A stretch of DNA of 51,409 nt from Occallatibacter sp. (GTDB taxonomy: Bacteria; Acidobacteriota; Terriglobia; Terriglobales; Acidobacteriaceae), in NCBI GenBank assembly GCA_031296165.1, contig JARLGF010000037.1:1-51409 (forward strand). The letters are read 5' to 3'. The notes beneath the pieces were generated by a model. That model worked only from the letters and a program-made list of their open reading frames with translations. It was not told the DNA's origin and did no database searches. A program made the translations under genes and the position numbers. The stretch's first letter is position 1. Every line of letters starts with the position of its first letter. Positions 38,189 to 47,443 of the stretch are shown here, one piece after another.

Positions 38189-38352
38189 AACGCGCAAAAG
38201 GCCGAACCGGCGCATTCTTTTTCCGCCGGAAGCGGAACGGCCTGGAGTAAATCCCGTAGGAGCCTTTACCCTTGCGGATTCCGCGCACATCGCGCGGCCT
38301 TTCGCCGGGTTCTGTTGCAGAGCGGGCGCAACCACGCGATGCGCGAGCCGAC

Positions 38353-38366
38353 GTGATAAATGTCAC
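38353..38366. promoter_or_regulatory. CRP/FNR-family-like palindrome GTGA-TAAATG-TCAC
   Basis: GTGA-N6-TCAC half-sites upstream of the 36707-38032 gene. Confidence 0.5.
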
Positions 38367-38399
38367 GCGCAGCCTTCAGTCAGTCTGGCTGTTCAGCGC

Positions 38400-40388
38400 T
38401 TATTTGATAGGCGGTTTGGTCTCTCCCGGCTCGTTCGCAGAGGGTCCGGTTTCCGCATCCGCCACCGACGCGGTGTCCAGTTCGTGCTCATGGCGATAGT
38501 GCTCCACCGGCATCTTGCCATCCCACCACGCCCAATTCATGGGGTACACGTCGGGATCGAGAAACACCTGGTAGAAGTGCCACACCAGGATGGCCAGGGT
38601 GGCCAGAATGGCCTCGTAGAAGTGGATGGCTGTGGCCACGTCCACCAGCCAGCGCGCCGCCAGGTCACCCACCCATACCTTGGCCCAGATCATGATGCCG
38701 GTCACTGCCATCAGGGCCGTGCCCCACACCAGCGCCCAGTATTCCGCTTTTTCCGCATAACTGAAGCGGCCGTACTGCGGTTTTCTGCTGCTCAGGCCCA
38801 GGTAATACAGCATTGTTCCCCAGGCATCGAAGGCATCTTTCGGTCCCGGCGCCAGGTCGCAGATCAAGCGCCGGCCCTCGCGTGCGATGGCCAGGTAGAA
38901 CACGTGATAGAAACCTGCGCCGATGAGCACCACGCCCGCTACGCGATGGATGATGCCGCGCCATTTCTCGCCCATGCCCAGCACTTCGGCAAACCATGAA
39001 TCGGGGAACTTGAGCGCAAATCCGGTGATGACCAGGATGATGAAGCTGGCCAGCAGAATCAGGTGCTGCCAGCGCTGGTTGGTGGTCATGCGCGTCATCA
39101 TGGGATTCTGCAACCTGCGCCGCGCCACCGCCTTGCTGCGCCAGATGATGGCGTTGTGCAGGAACATGGCTCCAATCACCAGCAGAATCAAAATTACGTA
39201 AATCAGCCGCACCCACCGCACCGCGATCGACCCGATGTCTCTGGGATGGATGCCGTCTTCCGTGTGCACCTGGGTCTGGGTGAACTTCTGCGTGACTCCC
39301 TTATGGCATTTACCGCAGGTGGCGTCCAGGTTGGCGCGATTGATGGTCGATTTCGGATCGCTCGATGGCAGAATGTCATGCACGCCGTGGCAACTGGAGC
39401 AGTTGGCCGCAACCACCGAACCGCCTTCCGCGGCCAGCCCGTGATAGCTGTCAAAGTAAGAAGTTACCCGGTTGCCGGGGACGCCAAACTCCTGTGAAAG
39501 CCGCACGCCCTCGTGGCAGCGCCCGCAGGTATCGCGGGACAGGTTCTGTCCCGCAGCCGGCGAGTTGGGGTCGGAGTGGGACTTGATCGAATGGATTCCG
39601 TGGCAGTCCGTGCATACCGGGGCCATCTGGTTGCCCCGCGCAATCGCCTGCCCGTGAATGCTCTTCATGAAAGTGTTGTCGATGTCCGTGTGGCACTTGC
39701 CGCAGGTGGCCGGAACGTTGAACTTGTAGATCGGCGATTTCTGGTTGTTGGCGGGAAGAATCTCATGCGAGCCGTGGCAATCGGTGCATACCGCGGCCTT
39801 GGTCGATCCCTTCTCCGTGGCCCGTCCATGCACGCTTTCCTGGTAGGAGATGAACGGCTGCGCGCTTTCGCCGTTTGACTCCATCAAGAACTTCTGCCCA
39901 TGGCAGCGGCCGCAGGTGTACGGAATATTCGCATGATTGACCGGCGACTTGGCGTTGCTGGCGGCCATGATTTCGTGTACGCCCCCGTGACAGTCTTCGC
40001 AGCCTGCCGCCGGCGTGCCGGACTTGGTTATCTTTGCGTGGGTGCTGAGCTCGTAAGCATTATGAGCGTCCGCATGGCACTGCCCGCAGGTAACCCGCTT
40101 CGGCGTTGTCGTGTGTACCGCTTCCTTCACATCCGTGTGGCAATCCACGCAACTGAACAGGCTTCCGTGGATGGAGTGATTCAGCTTGCCCTCGTCCACG
40201 TACAGGCTGATCTTCTTGCCGCCTTCATCCGTCGTCATGGTTGCGTCGGAGTGGCAGGCCAGGCAATCGGCATTTTTCGGCTTCTGCGCGGCTTGGGCCG
40301 CACAGGCCCATGCAAGCAGGGATAAGGCAACAGACTGGAGGAGGATTTTACCGGCGGTTTTCACACCACAGAGGAGATTCCACGCCAC
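38400..40388 (-). CDS. fused 11-heme cytochrome c / cytochrome b561-type protein (CbcL-like architecture)
   Basis: Eleven CxxCH motifs (CLACH, CVDCH, CGQCH, CEDCH, CGRCH, CTDCH, CGKCH, CTDCH, CGRCH, CSSCH, CGKCH) followed by a multi-TM cytochrome b domain (QRWQHLILLASFIILVITGFALKFP ... AIHFYEAILATLAILVWHFYQVF). Start codon uncertain; GTG near 40364 is plausible. Confidence 0.9.
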   Translation of the reverse strand: MAWNLLCGVKTAGKILLQSVALSLLAWACAAQAAQKPKNADCLACHSDATMTTDEGGKKISLYVDEGKLNHSIHGSLFSCVDCHTDVKEAVHTTTPKRVTCGQCHADAHNAYELSTHAKITKSGTPAAGCEDCHGGVHEIMAASNAKSPVNHANIPYTCGRCHGQKFLMESNGESAQPFISYQESVHGRATEKGSTKAAVCTDCHGSHEILPANNQKSPIYKFNVPATCGKCHTDIDNTFMKSIHGQAIARGNQMAPVCTDCHGIHSIKSHSDPNSPAAGQNLSRDTCGRCHEGVRLSQEFGVPGNRVTSYFDSYHGLAAEGGSVVAANCSSCHGVHDILPSSDPKSTINRANLDATCGKCHKGVTQKFTQTQVHTEDGIHPRDIGSIAVRWVRLIYVILILLVIGAMFLHNAIIWRSKAVARRRLQNPMMTRMTTNQRWQHLILLASFIILVITGFALKFPDSWFAEVLGMGEKWRGIIHRVAGVVLIGAGFYHVFYLAIAREGRRLICDLAPGPKDAFDAWGTMLYYLGLSSRKPQYGRFSYAEKAEYWALVWGTALMAVTGIMIWAKVWVGDLAARWLVDVATAIHFYEAILATLAILVWHFYQVFLDPDVYPMNWAWWDGKMPVEHYRHEHELDTASVADAETGPSANEPGETKPPIK

Positions 40389-40395
40389 AAAATCA

Positions 40396-40417
40396 CGCTG
40401 TGACTGGAATCACAGCG
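40396..40417. promoter_or_regulatory. CRP/FNR-family-like palindrome CGCTGTGA-CTGGAA-TCACAGCG
   Basis: Perfect 8-bp arms in the divergent intergenic region. Confidence 0.65.
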
Positions 40418-40538
40418 AGCGATCCAATCGGATCGCGGCTTAATTTGCGCCTTGCTCAACATGCCGCAAGAGCCATGGATGCTTCAGATAGCTTTCTTGC
40501 CTGCCCATCGTGCCGAAAGCAGCAGTTGGTGCGCCAAA

Positions 40539-40552
40539 GTGATACATGTCAC
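40539..40552. promoter_or_regulatory. CRP/FNR-family-like palindrome GTGA-TACATG-TCAC
   Basis: GTGA-N6-TCAC in the divergent intergenic region. Confidence 0.5.
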
Positions 40553-40607
40553 ATGCTAAACCGCCCCTAATCAAGCACAATAACACCGCTGCTTGAGGAC
40601 ACATTCG

Positions 40608-42821
40608 ATGGGCACTGTGGCGCTATCCGAGACGAAAACCATGCTTACTCTCCCTGGCGATGCGGTGCGCCAGATTCTATGGCGGTTTGCCGATCGCTAC
40701 GATCTGCAGATGCTCGCTCAGTCGGCGCGGGCCGTGGCGCGGGGAACCGTGGCGCGGCTGGTGGCCTCCGGGGAGCGCAACACCCACGAGTGGACCCCGG
40801 CCAAGGCCGAGATGCTCGAGGCCTTCGATCGCTCCGGCATTACCGCCGCCTTTATGGAGCCGGAAGAAGGCGGCTTTATTGTCGGACCCAAGAACCTGGC
40901 GCTGGCGTTGGCTGCCTTTGAGCTGGCCTGGGTTGATGGCGGTGCGGCTACGGCCAGCCTGGCCAGTTTTCTTGCTCTCTCGCCCATCCACGAGCGCGGC
41001 ACACAAGAGCAGGTTACGCACTACAAGACGCTGGCCGCCCCGCCGCAGCCCGGCGAGGACCGCATCCCCTGGCGCGGGGCTTTTGCCCTGACCGAGCCCA
41101 TCCCCTACGTCGGCGTCGATACCGGCATGTTGAGCGGCAAAGTCAGCGTGGCCGAGTGGAAGGACGGCGAAGAACCCTGGCTGCAAGTGGACAAGCGCGG
41201 TCGCTTCATCACCAACATCGCTTTCGCCAACTTTGTCACCGCCGCGGTGGGTTCCATTGACCCGCGCATCAAGGGCAGTTGCGTCATTATTCTGGAAGAG
41301 GGCGACGAAGGCTCCTTTGACCGCGGAATCCCAACCAAGAAGCTCGTTCACCAGCTTTCGTCCACCGGCGATCCGATCTTCAATATGAAAGTTCCGGCCA
41401 GCCGCATCGTGGGTGGATACACCGTCAAAGACGGCGTCATCGTTCCCAACTTCAACCACGGCGAGATTATTGAAGCCGTATTCCGCCGCACCCGCGTTCC
41501 CGTCGGCCTGATGACCGCTGCCAAGCTGCTCTCCGCGGTCGAGCCGGTCATCCGCTATCAGCGCGAGCGCTTCCGCGGCGCCGAGGGCGCCAAGCCCGGT
41601 TCGGTTCGCTATGAGCAGGGCATCCAGCAACGCCAGGACGCACTGCACCGCCTGGTGGATGTGTGGGCAACGGGCGAAGCCGCCACCTCGCTGGGCTTTG
41701 CCGCCGCGCGCCTCTTCGACACCATCGAACCTCTGGAAAAACTCAAGACTGCGCTCCTCAAAGAGCAGGGCGTCCAGGGTGGCCGTGCAGAGATGAAGGC
41801 GCTCAGGGAAAGCGAGCAGCGCGCCATTGAACTGCTGTCGCTCACGCCCGCCGATCCCCGACGTGCCGAACTGGAGGCCGATCCGCTGGTCGACTATGTC
41901 CTCAAGGACGCCGAGGCCAACGTCATCTGCCCCGCGACCAAGCTCTGGAATACCGGACACGGTGCCAACATGATGCGCGAGGCTGTCAGCCTCATGGGCG
42001 GCTACGGCATCACCGAAGACTGCCCCGGCTTCCTGGCCAACAAGTGGATGGATGCACAGCTTGAAGCCACCTATGAAGGCCCTGAAGCCGTGCAGCGCCG
42101 CCAGTTGACAGTCACCATGACCTCGGAGGTTTTCCTCGCCGAGTTCAGCGCCTGGACCGCCGACATGCGCCGCATCGCCTCAGACCACCCCGGAACCGGT
42201 GCCTGCACGCTGGCTTCGGCCATGCATCTTTGGCAATGGACGCTGAACTATCTGCAGAAGACCACCGATCCCTTCGGCAACAAGCTCTATCACGGCCAGC
42301 GCCAGGGAGTGACGTTTGCCCTTGCCGACGCGCTTTGCTGGCTGCTTGCTTCGCGCTACCAGATTCTTGACGTTCTCGAACTCGAAGCGCGCGGCCCTGA
42401 AGATGCGGTTGCCGCTGAAGAACTGGAAGGCACATTGCAGTTCCTCAGCGACCTCTGCTACGTCCAGGCGGCGCAAGCCGCAGGCGAAGCCTCGCGCATC
42501 TGCGGCGAGCTGGTTTTTGGATACAACCAGCATCCCACTTGGGCGGATGAAGCGCACAGGGCGTGCTTCATGGCCAGCGAACTTGAAGTGTTCGAGGAGA
42601 CCATGCCGGGCATTACCGCCATGGCTGTCGATGTGCTGGCCGTAGACGGCAGCCATCCCATCAAGGCAGGCCCTTGCGCGGGTTGCGCCGGCTCCAGCGA
42701 ATTTCTTCGCCTGCAAAACAAATTGACCGCCTGCCTGAGCGGCTTCCGCCTGGCCAAGGACCGCGCCGCCGACACCGTCAGCAAGGTCATGATTCCCGAA
42801 GCCCTGGACTACCCCGCATGA
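40608..42821 (+). CDS. large acyl-CoA dehydrogenase family protein
   Basis: GAFALTEPIPYVGVDTGMLSG, GGYTVKDGVIVPNFNHGEIIEAVFRRTRVPVG, MREAVSLMGGYGITEDCPGFLANKWMDAQLEATYEGPEAVQRRQL. Confidence 0.85.
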   Translation: MGTVALSETKTMLTLPGDAVRQILWRFADRYDLQMLAQSARAVARGTVARLVASGERNTHEWTPAKAEMLEAFDRSGITAAFMEPEEGGFIVGPKNLALALAAFELAWVDGGAATASLASFLALSPIHERGTQEQVTHYKTLAAPPQPGEDRIPWRGAFALTEPIPYVGVDTGMLSGKVSVAEWKDGEEPWLQVDKRGRFITNIAFANFVTAAVGSIDPRIKGSCVIILEEGDEGSFDRGIPTKKLVHQLSSTGDPIFNMKVPASRIVGGYTVKDGVIVPNFNHGEIIEAVFRRTRVPVGLMTAAKLLSAVEPVIRYQRERFRGAEGAKPGSVRYEQGIQQRQDALHRLVDVWATGEAATSLGFAAARLFDTIEPLEKLKTALLKEQGVQGGRAEMKALRESEQRAIELLSLTPADPRRAELEADPLVDYVLKDAEANVICPATKLWNTGHGANMMREAVSLMGGYGITEDCPGFLANKWMDAQLEATYEGPEAVQRRQLTVTMTSEVFLAEFSAWTADMRRIASDHPGTGACTLASAMHLWQWTLNYLQKTTDPFGNKLYHGQRQGVTFALADALCWLLASRYQILDVLELEARGPEDAVAAEELEGTLQFLSDLCYVQAAQAAGEASRICGELVFGYNQHPTWADEAHRACFMASELEVFEETMPGITAMAVDVLAVDGSHPIKAGPCAGCAGSSEFLRLQNKLTACLSGFRLAKDRAADTVSKVMIPEALDYPA

Positions 42822-44776
42822 GCGCGGACGCCCTCAATACGGAGACGCCGGCCGAGCCTATAGACCGCCCAAGCATGGAAGTTGACATTGCCTGCGCCGG
42901 TTTTGGTCCCGCCATGGGCGGCTTTCTCACCACTCTCACCCGTGCATGGTCTGCGCATCCTGAAGATCCAGCCTTTGAGAGCAAAGTCGCTCCCGGAATG
43001 CCGTTGCAGGTGCTCTGTTACGAGCGTGCCGACGATCTTGCAGCGGGTGTCAGCGGCGTGGTCACGCGCGCCCAGAGTATTCGCGCCAGTTTCCCCGATC
43101 TGAACCCGGCTGAGATTCCCATGGCGGCAGAGGTCAAGCAGGAGCGCGTGCTCTATCTGCTGGACCCGATCGGCGCCAGCCGGCGCTCCCTTACGCTTCG
43201 TGTAGCCGATGCAGCCTTGCGCACAGCGGGGCCGTTGCTCGGCCTTCTCGACCATGCCTTTGAGCTTCCCTGGACCCCGGCCTTCCTCCACAAACATGGT
43301 GGCCTGGTGATGTCCATTGGACAGTTCAACCAGTGGGTCGGCTCGCAAGTGCTGGCCGGCGGTCTGGTGCAAATCTGGCCCGGTACGCCGGTCAGCGCGC
43401 CCATCTTTTCGGAGACAAACGGCAAGCACGATCCGGCTGCGGAGGCTGTCTTGGGCCTGCGCCTTGCCGATCAGGGCGTTGACCGCTCCGGCGCACCTGC
43501 CGATGGCTTCATGGCCGGAATGGATGTACGCGCCCAACTGACTATTGTGGGCGATGGTCCGGTGGGCGCGGTCGGCCAGGCTCTCGACGCGCGCCTCGGC
43601 CTGCCCCCGGGGCACGCCCGCCGCGAGTGGGCTCTGGGCATGAAGATGGTCATCGAACTGCCGGAAGACATCTCGAACCCGGATGCGCTGAACAAGGACG
43701 CATTGGCCAAAGATGCAGTGATTCGCAATGCGTCTGGCAATCCCTCCCCGCTCCAGCCAGGAACCGTCTGGCACACCTTCGGCTATCCGGAGCCGGAGAT
43801 CTTCGGCTTTCTCTATGTGCACCCGGATCGCCTCGTTTCTGTAGGAATCTTCGTTCCTTCCTGGATGGGCGATCCCTCCCGCACGGCTTACCGTTATTTG
43901 CAGCACTACATTCAGCACCCCGCCTTGTGGCGCTATCTGAAAGATGGGACGCTGCGCTCCTGGGGCGCAAAGTCACTGGAAGAGTCGGGCAAACGCGGCG
44001 AGCCATTTTTGGCAGGCAACGGCTTTGCCCGCATCGGCGAGGGCTCGGGTTCCACCAACATGCTCACCGGCTCCGGCGTGGACGAGGCATGGGCTACGGG
44101 CACGCAACTGGCCGAGGCTGTGGTTGAATTGCTCCGTGCTGGCAAGCCCTTCGACCGGAAAAATCTTGCCGACACCTACGAAGCACGCCGCCGCGCAAGC
44201 TGGGTGGAGCGCGGCGCTCTTGAGGCGCAGAACGCGCGCAATGGCTTCCATGGCGGAATCGTCAAAGGCATGATCGGCATGGCCCTGGCCGGCCTTACCG
44301 GCGGACGCCTCTCGCTTGGTGCGCATATTCCTCCCGCACCCAAGCAGATTCATCTTGAATCCTCGCGCCTCAAGATCAAAAACGGCACGGTCCTTGCCCT
44401 GGCCGACGGACGTCCGCTGCACGATGCGCTGCTGACCGCATGCGGCTGGCCGGAGATACCCTTTGATGGCCGTCTGCTGGTCTCGCATCAGGACGCGCTG
44501 CTCATGGGCGGCAAGGTCCAGGCCATGCCCGGCTTTGCCGATCACGTCGTCTTTCGGGACATACAACTCTGCATTTCCTGCACGGAGATGACCTGCGTAG
44601 CCATGTGCTCCGGCCAGGCCCTCACCCAGGGCGCGGACGGCATGATCTCCTTTGAACGCGAAAAATGCGTCCACTGCGGTGCCTGTCTCTGGAACTGCGC
44701 ACTATCGCCGGACGGCGAGCACTCCAACATCGAGTTCAGCGCCGGTGCGGGCGGGCTACACTCCGCGGAAAATTGA
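42818..44776 (+). CDS. ETF-quinone oxidoreductase-like flavoprotein with C-terminal Fe-S motifs
   Basis: GNGFARIGEGSGSTNMLTGSGVDEAWATGTQLAEAV; C-terminal CISCTEMTCVAMC and CVHCGACLWNC; ATGA overlap with upstream gene. Confidence 0.75.
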   Translation: MSADALNTETPAEPIDRPSMEVDIACAGFGPAMGGFLTTLTRAWSAHPEDPAFESKVAPGMPLQVLCYERADDLAAGVSGVVTRAQSIRASFPDLNPAEIPMAAEVKQERVLYLLDPIGASRRSLTLRVADAALRTAGPLLGLLDHAFELPWTPAFLHKHGGLVMSIGQFNQWVGSQVLAGGLVQIWPGTPVSAPIFSETNGKHDPAAEAVLGLRLADQGVDRSGAPADGFMAGMDVRAQLTIVGDGPVGAVGQALDARLGLPPGHARREWALGMKMVIELPEDISNPDALNKDALAKDAVIRNASGNPSPLQPGTVWHTFGYPEPEIFGFLYVHPDRLVSVGIFVPSWMGDPSRTAYRYLQHYIQHPALWRYLKDGTLRSWGAKSLEESGKRGEPFLAGNGFARIGEGSGSTNMLTGSGVDEAWATGTQLAEAVVELLRAGKPFDRKNLADTYEARRRASWVERGALEAQNARNGFHGGIVKGMIGMALAGLTGGRLSLGAHIPPAPKQIHLESSRLKIKNGTVLALADGRPLHDALLTACGWPEIPFDGRLLVSHQDALLMGGKVQAMPGFADHVVFRDIQLCISCTEMTCVAMCSGQALTQGADGMISFEREKCVHCGACLWNCALSPDGEHSNIEFSAGAGGLHSAEN

Positions 44777-44816
44777 ACAATCCCTGCTAGCAAGGCATTC
44801 GAAAAAGGAAAGAAAA

Positions 44817-45629
44817 ATGGCAAATGCTGTACACATTGTGGTTTGCGCGGGCATCGTTCCCGATCCTCTGCAAACCCTGGAGCCAATCACCGGACCCAAC
44901 GGCCCGGGGCTGAAAAACGAAATGGTGTTGCCTGCGGTCCTCGATCCCTGGGCGGCCAGCGCGCTTTATGAAGCCGCCAGCCTGGCTGCGAAGAACCCCG
45001 GCAGCAAAGTCTGGCTGGTCTCGCTCGGTCCCAAGGCCAAGCTGCAACAGGTCATGATGACGGTGGCCCAGAAAGTGCACTTTGACCTGGTCCCCATCGA
45101 TGGCCCTATCGGCGGTTTCCCTGACGCCCACTCTACAGCCGCAGCGCTGGCTGGCGCGATCAACGCAATCCCAGGACTGGACAAAGCAAAGCTCCTGCTG
45201 TTTGGCGGCTGGGAGTCGGCCACACGCGGCGCAGGCGTCACACTCCAGTTGACTGGCGAGCTTCTTAGCATCACTGACCAGTTTCAAGGCGTCGATCAGA
45301 TCGATCTGCGCGACGACGGCAGCTTTGAAGTTCTGGAGCGCGTCGAAGGCGGCAAGCATCAGGTCTCGGTCTGCGCTGGAACTCCTGCTGTCTTAGGCTG
45401 GGCCACCGGTAATCTGGCCGAGCCGCGCAACAATCCGCAGGTTGGTATGGTCAATATGCGGACGATCATGCCCGCGCTGCAAAAGGCCAAGCCTGCAACG
45501 CTGGCCGCCAACGGCCTGCGCTACGTCTCGGTGGGCCTGCCCAAACAACAGCGCACCACCCGCGTGGTGAAAGACCTCACACCCGACCAGATTGCCGCCG
45601 AGTTGGTCGAGTGGATTGGAGCCGAATAA
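44817..45629 (+). CDS. electron transfer flavoprotein beta-like subunit
   Basis: MANAVHIVVCAGIVPDPLQTLEP, LDPWAASALYEAASLAAKNPGSKVWLVSLGP, ...TRVVKDLTPDQIAAELVEWI. Confidence 0.8.
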   Translation: MANAVHIVVCAGIVPDPLQTLEPITGPNGPGLKNEMVLPAVLDPWAASALYEAASLAAKNPGSKVWLVSLGPKAKLQQVMMTVAQKVHFDLVPIDGPIGGFPDAHSTAAALAGAINAIPGLDKAKLLLFGGWESATRGAGVTLQLTGELLSITDQFQGVDQIDLRDDGSFEVLERVEGGKHQVSVCAGTPAVLGWATGNLAEPRNNPQVGMVNMRTIMPALQKAKPATLAANGLRYVSVGLPKQQRTTRVVKDLTPDQIAAELVEWIGAE

Positions 45630-46660
45630 TGGAGAACCTGCTGGTACTCACGCATGTAGACGAAACCGGCTCCGCACTGACCAAAGCCTCGCTTGAAGCC
45701 GTGACCGCGGGCAGGGAACTGGCCGCCCGCCTTGGCGCGTCATTAACCATCGGCATTGTCGCCGCTGACGCCGCCGCAGCTGCCGGTGTTCTGGCCTCCA
45801 CTGGAGCGCGCCTGCTGGCCGTATCAGGCGAAGCGTTCGCCCAGCCGCGCTACACAAGCGATGCCGCTGCCTGCGAAGCCCTCTGCCGCGCCGCTGCAGC
45901 CACCATCGTGCTTGCCCCGGGGAGTTCGCGCTTCTCCCGCGTCGGCGCCGGCGTTGCCCATCGCCTGGGCGGATTCATAGACACCCACATCACGGCTCTT
46001 GGCGGAACAGAAGCTGTGGAAGCGACCCGCTGGTTCTATCGCCAGCGCGTGGAAGCGGTTCTCAGCCGCGATGCGCGCCCCTGGTTTCTGCTCCTCGACG
46101 CTGGCACCCACGCGGCCTTTGCCGGCGAACCAGCCGCAGTGGCCGTTGAACAGGTCAGTGTGGAACTGCCGCCGCTGCGCACTACCGTCACCGGTATTCA
46201 CGCACCGAAACAGGACGCGCAGACCATTCGTCCCAACGCCAAACTGCTGCTCGTAGCCGGAGCCGGATGGACCAAGAAACAGGCAGACGGCAAGATCCAT
46301 GCAGAGGAGGCAGGCGATCTGATTCTGGGCTTCCTGCGCGCCGCCGGAGCATCGCTGGGCAGCAGCAAATCTCTGGTAGACCAGCGCGGCGAGGATCAGC
46401 CGGTGCTGCCGTTCCTTACCCATCTCAACCAGATTGGGCAAACTGGTGCAACGCCGAGGCACGCCATGGGTTTGTCTACATGCTGCCATGGGGAAGAACC
46501 TCACGTGGTGGGCTGGCGGTTCATTGCCGACCGGCGCGCGATCTCTCTGGACCCGAACTGCGGCTGGACTCGCGGTAAGGCAGACGTTGTTTATATTGCC
46601 GATGCGTTCCAGGTGATGGCGAAGGTGAATGCGCTGCTGGGCGCAGGCGCGGGGAAGTAA
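45629..46660 (+). CDS. electron transfer flavoprotein alpha-like subunit (divergent)
   Basis: MENLLVLTHVDETGSALTKASLEAVTAGRELAARLGASLTIGIV, GQTGATPRHAMGLSTC in place of the usual FAD-binding motif; overlaps upstream stop. Confidence 0.75.
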   Translation: MENLLVLTHVDETGSALTKASLEAVTAGRELAARLGASLTIGIVAADAAAAAGVLASTGARLLAVSGEAFAQPRYTSDAAACEALCRAAAATIVLAPGSSRFSRVGAGVAHRLGGFIDTHITALGGTEAVEATRWFYRQRVEAVLSRDARPWFLLLDAGTHAAFAGEPAAVAVEQVSVELPPLRTTVTGIHAPKQDAQTIRPNAKLLLVAGAGWTKKQADGKIHAEEAGDLILGFLRAAGASLGSSKSLVDQRGEDQPVLPFLTHLNQIGQTGATPRHAMGLSTCCHGEEPHVVGWRFIADRRAISLDPNCGWTRGKADVVYIADAFQVMAKVNALLGAGAGK

Positions 46661-46705
46661 AGCGAGCGTAGGGAAACATCTGACGAGGCTTGGACCTGTT
46701 GGGTT

Positions 46706-47380
46706 CTAGAAGCCTGTGGCGACAAGCCAGGCTTCGGTCAGGTCCAGAGCCGGCTTCTTCTCGGCCAGCAACTGCGCGTGCGCCAGCTTCACCAACACAT
46801 CGGCCTCGACGTTCATTGGAGCGCCGGGGGACAGGGTGTGCAGGTTTGTCCGCCAGTAAGTCAAAGGGAGAATCGCGATAGATATGGTTTCGCCGTCGAA
46901 ATCGGCGATGGTCAGGCTGATTCCCTCGACAGCGACCGAGCCTTTGTGGACCATCCACGGGCGCACATTTTCCGGCACCTTGACCTTGAGAGTCCAGTCG
47001 GTGGTTTCCTTGCTGAATGCGGGGTCGGCCGGGGGGATGACGGGATCAAGTGCCGCCATAGTGCCGCAGCCGTCTACGTGGCCTTGGACGATGTGGCCGC
47101 CGAGCGGACTTCCCGCCGCCGTGGGCAACTCCAGGTTGACCTTGGCTCCGGGCTTGAGAGCTCCGAGCGAGGTGCGGTCCAGCGTTTCCTGCGCCAGGTC
47201 GGCGTGAAAGAGGGTGGGGTCCACGTCGAGCGCGGTGAGGCAGACGCCGGAGACGCCGAGCGAATCGCCCTCGCGCAGGCGGCCGGCCAGGCCCTTGGCT
47301 TCAACCGTAATGCGGCGGACGCCGCCTGTTTCCTTGAGGCTGACCAGCGTTCCGGTCTGTTCAATGATTCCGGTAAACAT
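46706..47380 (-). CDS. ribE: riboflavin synthase alpha chain
   Basis: MFTGIIEQTGTLVSL, LGVSGVCLTALDVD, GHIVQGHVDGCGT, KGSVAVEGISLTI duplicated lumazine-binding pattern. Confidence 0.95.
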   Translation of the reverse strand: MFTGIIEQTGTLVSLKETGGVRRITVEAKGLAGRLREGDSLGVSGVCLTALDVDPTLFHADLAQETLDRTSLGALKPGAKVNLELPTAAGSPLGGHIVQGHVDGCGTMAALDPVIPPADPAFSKETTDWTLKVKVPENVRPWMVHKGSVAVEGISLTIADFDGETISIAILPLTYWRTNLHTLSPGAPMNVEADVLVKLAHAQLLAEKKPALDLTEAWLVATGF

Positions 47381-47394
47381 GGTTTTATTTTAAG

Positions 47395-47443
47395 GGGTCA
47401 GAGATCAGAGGTCAGAGAACAGGGATCAGGGATCAGGGAGCAA
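47395..47443. repeat. 7-bp periodic repeat, seven units
   Basis: GGGTCAG AGATCAG AGGTCAG AGAACAG GGATCAG GGATCAG GGAGCAA. Confidence 0.8.

Noticed and set aside
40677-41960. 427-aa minus ORF
   Set aside because: Antisense to the acyl-CoA dehydrogenase gene, which has clear family motifs.
42809-43918. 369-aa minus ORF
   Set aside because: Antisense to the ETF-QO-like gene.
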